Shown in pieces: positions 23,856 to 32,380 of a stretch of DNA of 64,000 nt. The notes under the pieces were generated by a model. It worked only from the letters and a program-made list of their open reading frames with translations, had not been told where the DNA came from and made no database searches. This DNA is from JANMOK01 sp031415055 (GTDB lineage: Bacteria; Pseudomonadota; Alphaproteobacteria; Rhodobacterales; Rhodobacteraceae): positions 23,833 to 87,832 of the forward strand of contig JANOQZ010000026.1 in NCBI GenBank assembly GCA_031415055.1. The letters run 5' to 3'. Position 1 is the stretch's first letter; each line of letters opens with the position of its first letter. The translations under genes and the position numbers were made by a program.

Positions 23856-25739
23856 ATGTCTGCAGCAACCGACGTCAGGCCCAGTGGGCGAAATCGGCCA
23901 ATGACACGCGAGGAAAAGAAGGTCATTCTTGCCTCGTCGGCGGGGACCATCTTCGAATGGTACGACTTTTACCTCTATGGCGCACTTGCGGCAATTATCG
24001 GGGCGCAGTTCTTTTCGTCTTATCCCGAAGCAACGCGCAATGTTTTCGCGTTGCTGGCTTTCGCCGCAGGCTTTCTGGTACGCCCGTTTGGTGCGTTGGT
24101 TTTCGGATCATTGGGTGACCTGGTTGGCCGGAAATATACGTTTCTAGTGACGATTACTATCATGGGTCTTTCGACCTTTTTGGTTGGTTTGCTGCCCGGA
24201 TACACCAGTTGGGGCGTTGCGGCGCCCATTCTGTTAATCGCCTTGCGCATGTTGCAGGGCTTGGCACTGGGCGGTGAATATGGCGGTGCGGCAGTCTATG
24301 TTGCCGAACACGCGCCGCAGGATCGGCGTGGTTATTTTACCTCGTTCATCCAGACAACGGCGACATTGGGTCTGCTTTTATCGTTGATCGTCATTCTTGT
24401 GGTGACGGCTTACGTCAACAACAACTGGGATCCGGTTCCCTTGCTGAAAGACGGCATCGCCGTCTTGAAGGCCGACGGCACTCCAGAAACATTAACCCCG
24501 TTCCAAGCTTGGGGCTGGCGGATTCCGTTCTTGATGTCGTCAATTCTGCTGGTCATCTCGCTGTATATCCGACTGCAAATGAACGAAAGCCCGGCATTCA
24601 AAAAGATCAAAGCGGAAGGCACCAACTCCAAGACGCCATTGCGCGAGACTTTCCTGCAGTGGAAAAACGCCAAGTTCGCCCTGATCGCTTTGCTTGGCTT
24701 GACGGCCGGACAGGCGGTGGTCTGGTATTCTGGTCAGTTCTACGCGCTGTTCTTCTTGCAAAACATCGCCAAGGTGGACTTTTTTACCGTCAACGTTTTG
24801 GTCGCTTGGTCACTGATCCTTGGCACCGGCGGGTTTATTGTTTTTGGGTCGTGGTCCGATCGCATCGGCCGCAAACCCATTATCCTTGCGGGATGTGCGC
24901 TGGCCGCTGTGAGCTATTTCACAGTGTTCGGATGGCTGATGCAGGCCGCCAACCCGGCCTTGGCAGCAGCACAGGCAACGACTGTAACCGTGACGGCTGA
25001 TCCGGAGGATTGTTCGTTCCAATTCAACCCAACGGGCACGGTGAAATTCACCAACTCGTGCGACGTTGCCAAAGCCTTGCTGTCCAGATCGGCAGTAAAC
25101 TCGACAACGGTTGACGGTGCTGCGGGCAGCGTTGCCACGGTGACAGTCGGCGAAACGGTGATCGACTCCTATGACGCCGGCAAAAACACCGCCGAAGTCG
25201 CGGCGCTGCAAACCGCTTTGGAAACAACCAAAGCTGCCACCGACCAAGCTGCAACCGATGCAGCACAAGCGGCGCTGGACACGGCCAAAGGTGCTGCCGG
25301 AGCCTTCACCAAGTCGGTCAACGACGCCTTGGCTGCGGCGGGCTATCCGGTTGCGGGCGTTGAAAACACCACGATCGTCAAGATTAGCAGCACGGGCATC
25401 GGCAGCTTCTTCGACATTTTCTCGGGGCAAAAGCTGTCGATCATCGCTATTCTGACCTTCCTTGTGCTGCTGGTGACCATGGTCTATGGCCCAATCGCGG
25501 CGGCGCTGGTGGAACTGTTCCCAACCCGCATCCGTTATTCCGGCCTTTCGTTGCCATACCACATCGGTAACGGTTGGTTCGGCGGTCTGTTGCCTGCCAC
25601 GGTGTTTGCGATCAGTGCCCAAACCGGCAATGTCTATTCCGGTCTTTGGTATCCAATCATCATTGCCAGCGCGACAGTGATCATCGGGGCGATTTTCGTG
25701 CCCAACGGCACGCATCACAAAGACATCTTCAAAGACTGA
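23856..25739 (+). CDS. MHS-family MFS transporter with a large internal insertion
   Basis: A 627-residue secondary transporter of the metabolite:H+ symporter group (proline/betaine, dicarboxylate or shikimate type). The N-terminal half shows SSAGTIFEWYDFYLYGALA and GSLGDLVGRKYTF (the MFS motif between helices 2 and 3), then RMLQGLALGGEYGGAAVYVAE. GSWSDRIGRKP begins the second half. About 150 residues (roughly 366-518) are inserted between later helices. This part has two Cys (PEDCSFQF, TNSCDVAK) and an Ala/Thr-rich helical stretch, and is probably periplasmic. The family is usually ~430-450 residues; longer forms with a similar DCSFQF segment exist. GGAGGG precedes the ATG. Confidence 0.85.
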   Translation: MSAATDVRPSGRNRPMTREEKKVILASSAGTIFEWYDFYLYGALAAIIGAQFFSSYPEATRNVFALLAFAAGFLVRPFGALVFGSLGDLVGRKYTFLVTITIMGLSTFLVGLLPGYTSWGVAAPILLIALRMLQGLALGGEYGGAAVYVAEHAPQDRRGYFTSFIQTTATLGLLLSLIVILVVTAYVNNNWDPVPLLKDGIAVLKADGTPETLTPFQAWGWRIPFLMSSILLVISLYIRLQMNESPAFKKIKAEGTNSKTPLRETFLQWKNAKFALIALLGLTAGQAVVWYSGQFYALFFLQNIAKVDFFTVNVLVAWSLILGTGGFIVFGSWSDRIGRKPIILAGCALAAVSYFTVFGWLMQAANPALAAAQATTVTVTADPEDCSFQFNPTGTVKFTNSCDVAKALLSRSAVNSTTVDGAAGSVATVTVGETVIDSYDAGKNTAEVAALQTALETTKAATDQAATDAAQAALDTAKGAAGAFTKSVNDALAAAGYPVAGVENTTIVKISSTGIGSFFDIFSGQKLSIIAILTFLVLLVTMVYGPIAAALVELFPTRIRYSGLSLPYHIGNGWFGGLLPATVFAISAQTGNVYSGLWYPIIIASATVIIGAIFVPNGTHHKDIFKD

Positions 25740-25759
25740 ACATGCCTTTCGCCAAATAA

Positions 25760-25786
25760 AAAGGGCCGGGTAATTCCCGGCCCTTT
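25760..25786. terminator. bidirectional terminator
   Basis: AAAGGGCCGGG and CCCGGCCCTTT form an 11-bp perfect stem with a TAATT loop, with A-rich and T-rich flanks. It separates the MHS transporter gene from the converging end of the pyrimidine transport operon. Confidence 0.85.
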
Positions 25787-25804
25787 CGTTATCGGGCGCG
25801 CAAA

Positions 25805-26794
25805 TTATTGCAGCGCCAGATCGGTAATCGCGTGCGTCCAGGCGCCTTCTGGCACCTTGGTGATCACCGGATCGGACCCACCCGACATCAACGATGCAAC
25901 CGTGCGGTCAAAATCGGCTGGGTCAAGCGTGCCGTTCGAGCCTGCGGTCAGTTTGGCAATCTCGCCCATCATCCGTTTCTGATGCGCTTCGGTCTGCGCC
26001 CCGGTGGCGTCATTCTCCAGCACTATCATCGCCGCCGCATCGGCGTTCTCTTCGGCCCATTTCCAGCCTTTCATACTGGCACGCACGAAACGCACCATCT
26101 TGTCGGCAAACGCCGGGTCGGCGAGGTTCTGCTCCAGCACATACATGCCGTCTTCCAGCGTCGCCACGCCCTGATCTTCGTATTTGAACACCACCAGATC
26201 GTCCGGCGTCAGCCCGGCGTCGATGATCTGCCAGTATTCGTTATAGGTCATGGTCGAAACGCAAGCCGCCTGACCCTGCAGGATCGGATCAACGTTGAAG
26301 CCCTGCTTCAGAACCGTGACGCCCCCTTCGGAACCATCGGTCGCCAGACCAAGTTTGTTCATCCAGCTTAAGAACGGATATTCGTTGCCAAAGAACCAGA
26401 CGCCCAAAGTTTTGCCGGCAAAATCAGCCGGGGTGGCAATGCCAGAATCCTTGCGGCAGGTCAGCATCATGCCCGATGATTTGAACGGTTGCGCGATATT
26501 GACCAAGGGCAAGCCTTGCTCGCGCGCCGCCAAGGCCGAGGGCATCCAGTCGAGCACCACGTCAGCCCCGCCACCGGCGATCACCTGCGCTGGCGCAATA
26601 TCCGGGCCGCCGGGAAGGATGGTCACATCAAGACCTTCCTCGGTGTAAAACCCGTTCGCTTGCGCCACGTAGTAACCGGCGAACTGCGCTTGCGTGACCC
26701 ACTTCAGTTGCAGGGTCACTTTGTCTTGCGCTCCAACGGCGAATGCCGCCAGCGACAAAGCCCCGGCCAATAGACCGGTAATCGCATATTTCAT
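25805..26794 (-). CDS. ABC transporter substrate-binding protein, NMT1/ThiY-like
   Basis: A 329-residue periplasmic protein with a Sec signal peptide (MKYAITGLLAGALSLAAFAV, cleavage after GAQ or nearby). The mature part begins KVTLQLKWVTQAQFAGYYVA, the hallmark of the NMT1/THI5-like (ThiY, RibY) family that binds pyrimidine or related heterocycles. The GGADVVLDWMPSALAAREQG and TCRKDSGIATPADFAGKTLG segments fit as well. ATG 26794 has a GGGAG binding site at proper distance. Last gene of the hyuC-hydA-ABC operon, so pyrimidines or dihydropyrimidine-like compounds are the likely ligand (inference). Confidence 0.85.
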   Translation of the reverse strand: MKYAITGLLAGALSLAAFAVGAQDKVTLQLKWVTQAQFAGYYVAQANGFYTEEGLDVTILPGGPDIAPAQVIAGGGADVVLDWMPSALAAREQGLPLVNIAQPFKSSGMMLTCRKDSGIATPADFAGKTLGVWFFGNEYPFLSWMNKLGLATDGSEGGVTVLKQGFNVDPILQGQAACVSTMTYNEYWQIIDAGLTPDDLVVFKYEDQGVATLEDGMYVLEQNLADPAFADKMVRFVRASMKGWKWAEENADAAAMIVLENDATGAQTEAHQKRMMGEIAKLTAGSNGTLDPADFDRTVASLMSGGSDPVITKVPEGAWTHAITDLALQ

Positions 26795-26815
26795 CTTATC
26801 CACTCCCTGTTGAAA

Positions 26816-27661
26816 TTATCCATTGTTCCGCCTTTGGGACGGATGCCAAAAGGTGACCGCCCGTTCGACAAGCGTGACCACCCCATAAAATGCCGAACCG
26901 GCAATCGCCGCAACGACAATCTCTGCCCAGACCATATCCAGCGCCAAGCGCCCGACCTCGGTTGATATGCGAAACCCCATGCCGACAATGGGCGAGCCGA
27001 AGAATTCCGCGACGATTGCGCCGATCAAAGCCAGCGTGGTGGCAATCTTCAAGCCATTGAAAACGAACGGTCCTGCGGCGGGCAGGCGCAGTTTGACCAG
27101 CGTCTGCCAATAGGAAGCGGCATAGGTCTGCATCAGGTCTTTTTGCATCTCGTCCGCCGCCGCCAGCCCCTGCACGGTGTTGACCAGCATCGGGAAAAAA
27201 ACCATCACCACCACCACGGCGGCCTTGCTTTGCCAGTCAAACCCGAACCACATCACCAGAATCGGGGCCATGCCGATGATCGGCAAAGCGGCAACGAAAT
27301 TGCCGATCGGCAACAACCCGCGTTTCAGGAAATCGGATCGGTCCACCAAAATTGCCATCAGAAACGCCGCCCCGCAGCCGATGAGATAGCCCGACAAGGC
27401 GCCTTTGACGAAGGTCTGCCGGAAGTCGGCCCAAAGTGTGGGCAGAGAAGTAGCGAACTTGGCGGCAATCATCGAAGGGGGCGGTAAAATCACCGTCGGC
27501 ACGTGCAAGCCGCGCACGATCAATTCCCACATCGCAAGCAGCGTTATGCCAAAAACGCTGGCGGCGACAAAGCGGGTGGAACGCGACCACGAATGTTTGG
27601 CCAAATAGATGTTGACCAGCCAACCCGCCGCCCAAACCAGCAATCCCGCAATCACCATCAT
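26816..27661 (-). CDS. ABC transporter permease (SsuC/ThiX type), second subunit
   Basis: A 281-residue permease with about seven hydrophobic segments. The cytoplasmic EAA loop is MQTYAASYWQTLVKLRLPAAGP and the LPIIGMAPILVMWFG segment is typical of the BPD_transp_1 nitrate/sulfonate/thiamine-precursor group. Start ATG 27661 overlaps the stop of the upstream permease as ATGA; the longer open frame beyond it is a shadow of that permease. It would form a heterodimer with the other permease. Confidence 0.85.
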   Translation of the reverse strand: MMVIAGLLVWAAGWLVNIYLAKHSWSRSTRFVAASVFGITLLAMWELIVRGLHVPTVILPPPSMIAAKFATSLPTLWADFRQTFVKGALSGYLIGCGAAFLMAILVDRSDFLKRGLLPIGNFVAALPIIGMAPILVMWFGFDWQSKAAVVVVMVFFPMLVNTVQGLAAADEMQKDLMQTYAASYWQTLVKLRLPAAGPFVFNGLKIATTLALIGAIVAEFFGSPIVGMGFRISTEVGRLALDMVWAEIVVAAIAGSAFYGVVTLVERAVTFWHPSQRRNNG

Positions 27662-28521
27662 CGGATGAACCCCATCCGCTTGGCGACGATGCGCTCGATC
27701 AACCCGACGATGGCGACCAGCGACGCGGCGACGGTTGCCGCCATGAACAAGGCCGACCAGATCTGGATGGTCTGACCGTAGTAGGAACCTGACAGCAGTC
27801 GCGCCCCCAAACCCGCCACCGCCCCGGTCGGCAATTCGCCGACGATCGCTCCCACCAGCGACGCTGCGATGCCGACTTTCAGCGAGGTGAACAAATAGGG
27901 CACCGAGCCGGGCAGCCGCAGTTTCCAGAACGTCGCCGCCTTGCTGGCGTTCCAAGTCTGCATTTGATCGAGCTGAATGGGGTCTGGCGAGCGCAGTCCT
28001 TTGACCATGCCGACAACGACCGGGAAAAAACTGAGGTATGCACTGATGATTGCCTTTGGGATCAGCCCCGATATTCCCACCGCATTCAGCACCACAATGA
28101 TCATCGGCGCGATGGCAAGGATCGGAATGGTCTGGCTGGCAATCGCCCAAGGCATCACCGACAGGTCCATCGCCCGATTATGCACAATGCCGACCGCCAA
28201 CAGGATGCCAAGACCCGAGCCGATGGCGAAGCCCAGCAAAGTGGCGGACAGGGTGATCCATGAATGATAAACCAGACTGCGTTTCGATGTGACCGCCTTC
28301 ATGGCCACGGTATCCCACAGTTCGATTGCAAGCTGGTGCGGCGCGGGCAAACGGGGTTTTTCCTGACTCCACGTATCGGCGATATGCTGAACCGTTGTCA
28401 AAACCCGCCCCTCGCGGGTCATCCGGTCGTTGGTCCAAGCCGAATTGAGCACGATGGCCATGAGATACCACAACGCGATGAGGGCGAGGGTGACAACAGC
28501 GACGGGCAGGGTTCGTCTCAT
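27658..28521 (-). CDS. ABC transporter permease (SsuC/ThiX type), first subunit
   Basis: A 287-residue integral membrane protein. The N-terminal helix starts MRRTLPVAVVTLALIALWYL. The central region has SQTIPILAIAPMIIVVLNAV, and the EAA-type loop is MQTWNASKAATFWKLRLPGSVP. ATG 28521 is chosen over the in-frame 28551. Immediately upstream lies a 26-nt inverted repeat. Partner of the following permease and the ATPase at 29397-30173. Confidence 0.85.
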   Translation of the reverse strand: MRRTLPVAVVTLALIALWYLMAIVLNSAWTNDRMTREGRVLTTVQHIADTWSQEKPRLPAPHQLAIELWDTVAMKAVTSKRSLVYHSWITLSATLLGFAIGSGLGILLAVGIVHNRAMDLSVMPWAIASQTIPILAIAPMIIVVLNAVGISGLIPKAIISAYLSFFPVVVGMVKGLRSPDPIQLDQMQTWNASKAATFWKLRLPGSVPYLFTSLKVGIAASLVGAIVGELPTGAVAGLGARLLSGSYYGQTIQIWSALFMAATVAASLVAIVGLIERIVAKRMGFIR

Positions 28522-28534
28522 GCCGAAACCCTCG

Positions 28535-28610
28535 CTTTCAATGTTCCCCAAATACTCAAAGCACCGCCTGCGGCTGGCATGGTTTTTGAGTATTTTAAGA
28601 ACATTGAAAG
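28535..28610. repeat. large inverted repeat upstream of the permease gene
   Basis: Two 26-base arms, CTTTCAATGTTC + 3 unmatched + AAATACTCAAA (28535-28560) and TTTGAGTATTT + 3 unmatched + GAACATTGAAAG (28585-28610), flank a 24-base GC-rich loop. 23 of 26 positions pair. The first arm runs into the region just ahead of the permease ATG. It could be an mRNA stability or attenuation structure, or an intergenic mobile repeat. Confidence 0.75.
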
Positions 28611-28676
28611 GAATCGGAGTCTAGGTTCAAAACACGGAACAGCTTGGAGAGCCGATGGCCGTGAGCGTTGAAAGCC

Positions 28677-28709
28677 CCCCGTCAGGTAAAGCTGGCGGGG
28701 TGTTTTTTT
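28677..28709. terminator. possible terminator hairpin
   Basis: CCCCGTCAG pairs with CTGGCGGGG (one G-T pair); TGTTTTTTT follows on the plus strand and an A-tract precedes the stem on the minus strand. It lies between the 28714 gene's stop and the permease operon half, so it may partly separate the two. Confidence 0.45.
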
Positions 28710-28713
28710 GGGG

Positions 28714-29271
28714 TCAGACATTGCGCCGCTCCCACATGCCACGGACGACGAAAGTAAACGTGGCGATGATAACAAAGCCCACCAAACCGGCAAAGGATGG
28801 TGAGACATTGCCAAATATCGCGCGGTCCAGTGTGGTGGGGTTATTGCGCCGTTCGGTGACGGAGCCTTGATAGGCGTATTCGACCCAAAGCAGGGCGGCG
28901 CATAACGCGATCAGGCCCAGCGAAACCAGCCAGTGGTAAAGCGTGTAGTTTGCAGGTGTGGCCGCAGGTTTGGCGGGTAGCGGCAGGCCGGAATCGACCA
29001 AACGCGCTTTCAAGATTCGCCCCATGTACCAATAGACCAGCGCCACCAAAACCGGGCAGGCGAACAGGAAGAATGTTGTGACAACCAGCCCTTCGGCAAC
29101 CGTGGCAAGTAGCCAAGCATGGGCGGGGGTTTGCAGCCACAGCAGGGCGAAAATGCCCAGCGACAAGAAGGCGGCGATCCACAGCGTCATGATCCAACTT
29201 CGGATCACCCGATAGGTGGCATAGCCCTGCGCGGGGTCGGCCCAGCCTTTGACTTTGGCTTTACGTGGCAT
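28714..29271 (-). CDS. hypothetical four-helix membrane protein in the pyrimidine transport operon
   Basis: A 185-residue protein with basic N-terminus (MPRKAKVKGWADPAQGYATY) and about four transmembrane segments: IMTLWIAAFLSLGIFALLWL, then VVTTFFLFACPVLVALVYWY, then TLYHWLVSLGLIALCAALLW and a C-terminal LVGFVIIATFTFVV. No family assigned. It is placed between the ATPase and permease genes; similar genes are often seen there in roseobacter hydantoin operons (recollection, not verified). A role as accessory membrane component is inferred. ATG 29271 chosen over TTG 29283. Confidence 0.65.
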   Translation of the reverse strand: MPRKAKVKGWADPAQGYATYRVIRSWIMTLWIAAFLSLGIFALLWLQTPAHAWLLATVAEGLVVTTFFLFACPVLVALVYWYMGRILKARLVDSGLPLPAKPAATPANYTLYHWLVSLGLIALCAALLWVEYAYQGSVTERRNNPTTLDRAIFGNVSPSFAGLVGFVIIATFTFVVRGMWERRNV

Positions 29272-29297
29272 TTTTTTCGCCAATTAGAGCGGTTCCA

Positions 29298-29392
29298 TTA
29301 ACCTTTGCGATTCCCAATCGTATGCCCGCCCGGTGCACGCGTATTGCACGCCTGGTGCACACGAATCTATACTTGGGGGTGCCAAAGGTTAA
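29298..29392. repeat. inverted repeat enclosing GGTGCAC repeats
   Basis: TTAACCTTTG (29298-29307) and CAAAGGTTAA (29383-29392) are perfect 10-bp inverted arms. Between them are two GGTGCAC copies and a TTGCACG between the two. It occupies the 125-base gap between the ATPase stop and the next gene start, so an internal regulatory site or terminator is possible. Confidence 0.5.
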
Positions 29393-29396
29393 TACT

Positions 29397-30173
29397 TCAA
29401 ACAACTTCAAAATGCCCCGATCTTAGTCCTTCGCGCACTCTGGAGGCGATGTGCAGGAATTCGGCGGATTCGCGAATATGTAGCGGGCGGTCCTTGGGCA
29501 GCGGGCTGTCGATGATGTCGGTTATCCGGCCCGGACGCGGGCTCATCACCACGATTTTGGTGGAAAGATAGACCGCTTCGGGGATCGAATGGGTGACGAA
29601 ACAGATGGTTTTTTGCGTGCGTTTCCACAGGTCGAGCAGTTGCTCGTTCAGATGATCACGCACAATTTCATCCAGCGCACCAAAGGGTTCGTCCATCAGC
29701 AATATGTCGGCGTCAAACGCCAAAGCGCGGGCGATAGAGGCGCGTTGCTGCATGCCGCCCGATAGTTGCCAAGGGAATTTATTCTCAAAGCCTTTGAGGT
29801 TAACAAGATCGATGACTCGGGCGGTGCGGTCATTTTGATCCGCCTTGGAATACCCCATGATTTCAAGGGGTAAGCGGATATTTCCGGCAATCGAGCGCCA
29901 AGGATACAGGCCAGCAGCTTGAAACACATAGCCATAGGCGCGGGTCTCGCGCGCCTGTTGCGTTGTCATCCCATTGACCGAAATTGTCCCCGAAGTTGGC
30001 TTTTCCAGATCGGCAATGACGCGCAAAAGCGTCGTCTTGCCACAGCCCGACGGGCCGATGAACGACACGAATTCGCCCTTCGCGATGTCGAGAGTGACAT
30101 CCTTCAGCGCTTCGACCGAACCATCGCCGGTTTGGAATGTAAGGTTCAAATTTTGTACAGCAATGACAGTCAC
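29397..30173 (-). CDS. ABC transporter ATP-binding protein (SsuB/TauB/ThiZ type)
   Basis: A 258-residue ATPase. Walker A GPSGCGKTTLLR lies near 39-50, Q-loop YVFQAAGLYPW near 85, signature LSGGMQQRASIARAL near 137-151, and Walker B ILLMDEPFGALDE near 158. Starts with GTG at 30173 directly abutting the hydA stop (TAA GTG), so translation is coupled to hydA. It energises the permease pair and the NMT1-like binding protein. Confidence 0.88.
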   Translation of the reverse strand: MTVIAVQNLNLTFQTGDGSVEALKDVTLDIAKGEFVSFIGPSGCGKTTLLRVIADLEKPTSGTISVNGMTTQQARETRAYGYVFQAAGLYPWRSIAGNIRLPLEIMGYSKADQNDRTARVIDLVNLKGFENKFPWQLSGGMQQRASIARALAFDADILLMDEPFGALDEIVRDHLNEQLLDLWKRTQKTICFVTHSIPEAVYLSTKIVVMSPRPGRITDIIDSPLPKDRPLHIRESAEFLHIASRVREGLRSGHFEVV

Positions 30174-31628
30174 TTAGACACCAGTCGCCGGAATTCCGCT
30201 TCGCTGCACAGGGCGCGGGGCGGTGACTTGCTTCCATTTTGACAAAGCGATGTTAACGGCGGTGTTGGGGGGCCTTTTCACAAATTCCCCATGGCCTTCC
30301 TTGGTCTTGACCACCCCATCGTCGATGGCGACATAGCCTCGCGTCAGGGTGAACCGCGGCAGACCCTTGACCTGCTTGCCCTCGAACACATTGTAATCAA
30401 TGGAAGATTGTTGGGATTTGGCGCTGATCGTCTTGGATTTTTCTGGATCCCAGATAACCAGATCGGCGTCGGAACCGACGAGGATGGCTCCTTTTCTCGG
30501 ATAGCAGTTCAGGATTTTTGCAATGTTCGTTGACGTAACGGCGACGAATTCATTCATCGTCAACCGCCCGGTATTAACCCCATGCGTCCACAGCATCGGC
30601 ATCCGGTCCTCGAGCCCACCGGTTCCATTGGGAATTTTGGTGAAATCGCCAATCCCGAACCTTTTCTGCGCTGTGGTAAAGGCGCAATGATCGGTGGCGA
30701 CCACCTGCAACGAACCCGACGCCAGACCCGCCCAAAGGCTGTCTTGATGCCGCTTGTTGCGAAACGGCGGCGACATCACCCGGCGGGCGGCATGGTCCCA
30801 ATCGGGGTTGGAATATTCGCTGTCATCCAGCGTCAGGTGCTGGATCAACGGCTCGCCATAGACCCGCTTGCCCAGCATCCGCGCCCGCCGGATCGCCTCG
30901 TGCGCGTCCTCGCTGGAGGTATGCACGATATAGACCGGCACCCCGGCCATGTCGGCAATCATGATCGCCCGGTTGGTCGCCTCGCCCTCGACCTGCGGCG
31001 GCCGCGACCAGGCGTGGGCTTCCGGCCCGGTGTTGCCCTCGGCCAAGAGGCGGGCCTGCATTTCGGCCACCACATCGCCGTTTTCGGCATGAACTAGTGG
31101 CAGCGCGCCCAGCTCGGCGCAGCGGCGGAAGCTGGCATACATCTCATCGTCATTGACCATCAACGCGCCTTTATAGGCCATGAAATGTTTGAAAGTATTG
31201 ATGCCGCGCTCCTGCACCACAGTTTTCATCTCGTTGAACACCTGCTCGCCCCACCAGGTGATCGCCATGTGGTAGGAATAATCGCAATTGGCGCGGCCGG
31301 ATTTATTGTGCCACATCTGTTGCGCATCGAGCAGGCCCTGGCCTTGGCTGGGTAGAACAAAGTCAACCACCATGGTGGTGCCGCCCGACAGCGCCGCCCG
31401 GGTGCCGGATTCGAAATCGTCGCTGGAATAGGTGCCCATGAACGGCATTTCCAGATGGGTATGCGGGTCGATGCCGCCGGGCATGACGTAGCAGCCGGTG
31501 GCATCGAGGGTTTTGTCGCCTTTCAGATTGGGGCCGATGGCGGTGATCACGCCGTTGTCGATGGCGATGTCGGCTTTGTAGGTGAGGTCGGCAGTAACGA
31601 TGGTGCCGTTGGCGATGATGGTGGTCAT
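30174..31628 (-). CDS. hydA: dihydropyrimidinase (hydantoinase)
   Basis: A 484-residue metal-dependent amidohydrolase that opens the ring of dihydrouracil/dihydrothymine or hydantoins. The HTH metal motif is PHTHLEMPF near 55-63, and the carboxylated-lysine loop is FKHFMAYKGALMV near 148-160. Later metal ligands lie in PLVHAENGD and VYIVHTSSEDAHE; the catalytic Asp loop is VATDHCAFT. Length is normal. The 5' end is cleanly MTTIIANGTIVTAD; a 45-base near-copy of this start lies at 32596-32640 fused to a hyuC tail. Second step of the reductive pyrimidine pathway. Confidence 0.92.
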   Translation of the reverse strand: MTTIIANGTIVTADLTYKADIAIDNGVITAIGPNLKGDKTLDATGCYVMPGGIDPHTHLEMPFMGTYSSDDFESGTRAALSGGTTMVVDFVLPSQGQGLLDAQQMWHNKSGRANCDYSYHMAITWWGEQVFNEMKTVVQERGINTFKHFMAYKGALMVNDDEMYASFRRCAELGALPLVHAENGDVVAEMQARLLAEGNTGPEAHAWSRPPQVEGEATNRAIMIADMAGVPVYIVHTSSEDAHEAIRRARMLGKRVYGEPLIQHLTLDDSEYSNPDWDHAARRVMSPPFRNKRHQDSLWAGLASGSLQVVATDHCAFTTAQKRFGIGDFTKIPNGTGGLEDRMPMLWTHGVNTGRLTMNEFVAVTSTNIAKILNCYPRKGAILVGSDADLVIWDPEKSKTISAKSQQSSIDYNVFEGKQVKGLPRFTLTRGYVAIDDGVVKTKEGHGEFVKRPPNTAVNIALSKWKQVTAPRPVQRSGIPATGV

Positions 31629-31651
31629 TTTATTGCCTCGCTAGTTTTGTT

Positions 31652-32380
31652 CTATCTTCCAGCAGCCCACCCGAAATCAAATTCCGTATACATATCGACG
31701 GATCTGATGTAGCTGGCCACGACAAGGAAATACTCGTCACTTACAAATTCTCGACCATTAGACACCGAAGCGTACAAAGATGGGCAAATATATAGAAATG
31801 GTTCGTAAGCTTCACGCGCCTGATCACAATCAAATTCAGTCGCAATAATTTGGAGCGAGGAATCTTCAAATTGCAAAGATTGATCAATATTTAACATCAA
31901 CTGTCCCAAAACAGAAAGTGCTATTTCCTTATTGGCAATCAGCTTCTCAGCTTCATCTGAGTACGAGTCTATGCTTGGAATTTCCTCCGTCAATATCTCG
32001 AGATATTCTTTACCTGTTTTCCCCCTGATTGGGACAGTGTGTAATGTTGATACTTTGACCGATGCCATGGGAGCAACCGTGTATGGAAGCTCGCGATCCA
32101 TAGCCGTAAATGGCTCCGAATTTTCAGATCGGTCAAAACCGACTAGTGACCGAATTGTTACCGGCTGATTTCTTAGATTGAATACTACAAAATCCACCCT
32201 GATTACAAAACAACAGTAGGTTAGGCCTACCATTTCCGCGTCAATTCCTGAAACGAGCAATGAAGGTTCGTTCAGTTTGAAATTCTGGTCCGCTACGAGG
32301 TAAGCTTCACGCGAAGTCCAGAAGGCCCCAATCGCGACAAGGAGTGATAACAACGGTACGAAACCCATTATTAGTTTCAA
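31652..32380 (-). CDS. hypothetical membrane-anchored protein, inserted accessory gene (gene R)
   Basis: About 240 residues. N-terminal transmembrane helix (MGFVPLLSLLVAIGAFWTSR) followed by a soluble domain with no recognised family (NEPSLLVSGIDAEMVGLTYC, then PMASVKVSTLHTVPIRGK and SYIRSVDMYTEFDFGW). Either TTG 32380 (overlapping the stop of the upstream hyuC-tail chimera as TTGA) or ATG 32368 is the start. It is richer in A+T than hydA and hyuC. It sits between the chimera and hydA, so it appears to have entered with it. The layout (short N-terminus, one helix, extracytoplasmic domain) recalls the inserted gene at 15715. Confidence 0.6.
   Translation of the reverse strand: MKLIMGFVPLLSLLVAIGAFWTSREAYLVADQNFKLNEPSLLVSGIDAEMVGLTYCCFVIRVDFVVFNLRNQPVTIRSLVGFDRSENSEPFTAMDRELPYTVAPMASVKVSTLHTVPIRGKTGKEYLEILTEEIPSIDSYSDEAEKLIANKEIALSVLGQLMLNIDQSLQFEDSSLQIIATEFDCDQAREAYEPFLYICPSLYASVSNGREFVSDEYFLVVASYIRSVDMYTEFDFGWAAGR

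Noticed and set aside
26795..26830. TPP riboswitch for the ThiY-like transporter
   Set aside because: The binding-protein gene is last in a long operon with a 21-base gap upstream; there is no room for a riboswitch and no thi-box sequence.
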